Assembly (NCBI GenBank): GCA_023379725.1
Contig: JAMCPC010000117.1
Coordinates: forward strand, 1-7,071
Direction of reading: 5' to 3'
Length of the DNA: 7,071 nt
Source: Actinomycetota bacterium
GTDB lineage: Bacteria; Actinomycetota; Acidimicrobiia; Acidimicrobiales; JAMCPL01
Below the pieces are notes generated by a model. The model saw only the letters and a program-made list of their open reading frames with translations, ran no database searches and had not been told where the DNA came from. A program made the position numbers and the translations under genes. Below are positions 6,140 through 7,071 of this stretch, piece by piece (position 1 is the stretch's first letter; each line of letters opens with the position of its first letter).

Positions 6140-7071
6140 GTGGAAAAAGAAAAGGCACTGGAAGTAGCCATTGGTCAGATTGAAAAACAGTTTGGAAAGG
6201 GATCGATCATGAAGATGGGAGAACGCACACATATGATCGTAGAATCGATACCGACCGGAGCAATGTCGTTGGATTTGGCACTCGGGATAGGGGGGCTACC
6301 AAGAGGGAGAGTTATCGAGATATTCGGGCCGGAGTCAAGCGGTAAATCCACCCTGGCGTTGCACGTAGTCGCTGAGGCTCAGCGCAATGGTGGAGCGTGT
6401 GCTTATATAGATGCCGAGCATGCCATGGATCCTACTTATGCAAAGGCTATCGGGGTGGACATAGATGAATTGCTTATATCGCAGCCTGATACAGGAGAGC
6501 AGGCCCTAGAGATAACGGACATGCTCATTCGCTCAGGCGGACTGGATGTAATCGTCATAGACTCAGTAGCTGCACTTACACCGCGAGCAGAGATAGAGGG
6601 TGAGATGGGAGATGCTCACGTTGGGCTACAGGCACGACTGATGAGCCAAGCACTTAGAAAGTTAACGGCGTCACTCTCCAAATCAGGTACCGTAGCTATC
6701 TTTATCAACCAGCTCAGGGAAAAAGTGGGCGTTATCTATGGTTCTGCCGAGGTTACTCCGGGAGGACGTGCACTGAAGTTCTATTCGTCGGTAAGGCTTG
6801 ATATACGTAGAATAGAATCCATAAAGGATGGCCCTGATGCCGTAGGTAACCGTACCAGGGTAAAGGTCGTAAAGAACAAGATCGCACCACCATTTAAACA
6901 GGCAGAGTTTGATATCATGTATGGAACGGGGATTTCAAGAGAGGGATCCTTACTGGACGTTGCGGTCGATCTCGGAATAGTAAGAAAAGCAGGTGCCTGG
7001 TTCACATACGAGAGTGAGCAGCTTGGCCAGGGACGGGAAAATGTCAAGCAGTACCTAAGGGACACACCAGA
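6140..7071 (+). CDS. recA: Recombinase RecA (3' partial)
   Basis: Central homologous recombination protein: an ATP-dependent filament on single-stranded DNA that drives strand exchange and stimulates LexA self-cleavage. The open frame runs from a GTG start off the right edge with 310 complete codons; family length is about 340-350, so roughly the last 35 residues are missing. The N-terminus KALEVAIGQIEKQFGKGSIM is typical. The Walker A GPESSGKST is at 63-71, the catalytic Glu93 in DAEHA, the Walker B strand VIVIDSVAAL at 137-146, loop L1 around 153-174, and the allosteric Gln191 in NQLR. Loop L2 (about 191-209) is somewhat divergent, with Tyr200 where E. coli has Phe203 and Ala203 in place of the conserved Pro. 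No intein interrupts the visible part. The C-terminal segment (KNKIAPPFKQAEFDIMYG, AGAWFTYE) looks actinobacterial. Thirteen of 27 Ile codons are AUA, so this usage belongs to the host genome. Confidence 0.98.
   Translation, partial: MEKEKALEVAIGQIEKQFGKGSIMKMGERTHMIVESIPTGAMSLDLALGIGGLPRGRVIEIFGPESSGKSTLALHVVAEAQRNGGACAYIDAEHAMDPTYAKAIGVDIDELLISQPDTGEQALEITDMLIRSGGLDVIVIDSVAALTPRAEIEGEMGDAHVGLQARLMSQALRKLTASLSKSGTVAIFINQLREKVGVIYGSAEVTPGGRALKFYSSVRLDIRRIESIKDGPDAVGNRTRVKVVKNKIAPPFKQAEFDIMYGTGISREGSLLDVAVDLGIVRKAGAWFTYESEQLGQGRENVKQYLRDTP

Noticed and set aside
6026..6232. 68-codon open frame on the - strand across the recA start
   Set aside because: It overlaps the recA ribosome site and the first 31 codons of recA antisense, has no ribosome site and no recognisable domain, and its Phe-rich composition follows from the A-rich + strand.
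1..7071. Mobile element, defence system, CRISPR array or tRNA in the window
   Set aside because: No transposase, integrase, nuclease, regularly spaced repeats or tRNA-like cloverleaf was seen; all six genes are recognisable metabolic, redox or repair families.

Overview
The window holds six protein genes and no RNA gene, insertion sequence, CRISPR array or phage-like gene. The layout is: a GMC-family alcohol oxidase on the + strand, cut by the left edge; then four genes on the - strand, read right to left as acyl-CoA synthetase, acyl-CoA dehydrogenase, thioredoxin and an OsmC-family protein; then recA on the + strand, cut by the right edge. No gene-free stretch exceeds 300 bases; the longest is the 256-base divergent spacer between the synthetase and recA.

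Organism: the protein types point to an actinobacterium. The GMC oxidase has the Cys-rich long-chain-alcohol-oxidase motif. The synthetase has a mycobacterial FadD-like P-loop followed by VMWRNDD. The dehydrogenase is FadE-like, and RecA ends in an actinobacterial-looking segment (KNKIAPPFKQAEFDIMYG, then AGAWFTYE). Base composition is only about half GC by eye, and AUA is the commonest Ile codon in recA (13 of 27 by hand count), which is unlike the usual GC-rich members. A moderate-GC lineage, perhaps in or near Acidimicrobiia, is a guess.

Region by region: the oxidase (1-1905) and the OsmC gene (1862-2398) converge and overlap by 44 bases, and a 12-base tandem duplication sits inside the overlap. 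Thioredoxin (2424-2753) lies 25 bases before the OsmC gene and probably forms a redox pair with it. A 123-base gap with a possible promoter separates that pair from the dehydrogenase. The synthetase and dehydrogenase are joined as TAATATG (1 base between stop and start) and are almost certainly one transcript. The synthetase start is preceded by a 13-base tandem repeat whose copy nearest the gene places a -10-like TATACT exactly 7 bases before the ATG, suggesting a leaderless mRNA. A 12-of-14 match to the Gram-positive LexA/SOS box lies further out in the same divergent spacer.

Working together (inference): the oxidase could turn a long-chain or sterol-like alcohol into an aldehyde with release of H2O2. 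The synthetase activates a carboxylic acid to its CoA thioester and the dehydrogenase makes the 2-enoyl-CoA. The OsmC protein and thioredoxin could deal with peroxides and thiol oxidation. recA looks like an unrelated housekeeping neighbour. I found no convincing new multi-gene system. The most interesting signals are the regulatory spacer, the overlapping gene ends with their repeat, and local unusual insertions or substitutions in otherwise standard enzymes.
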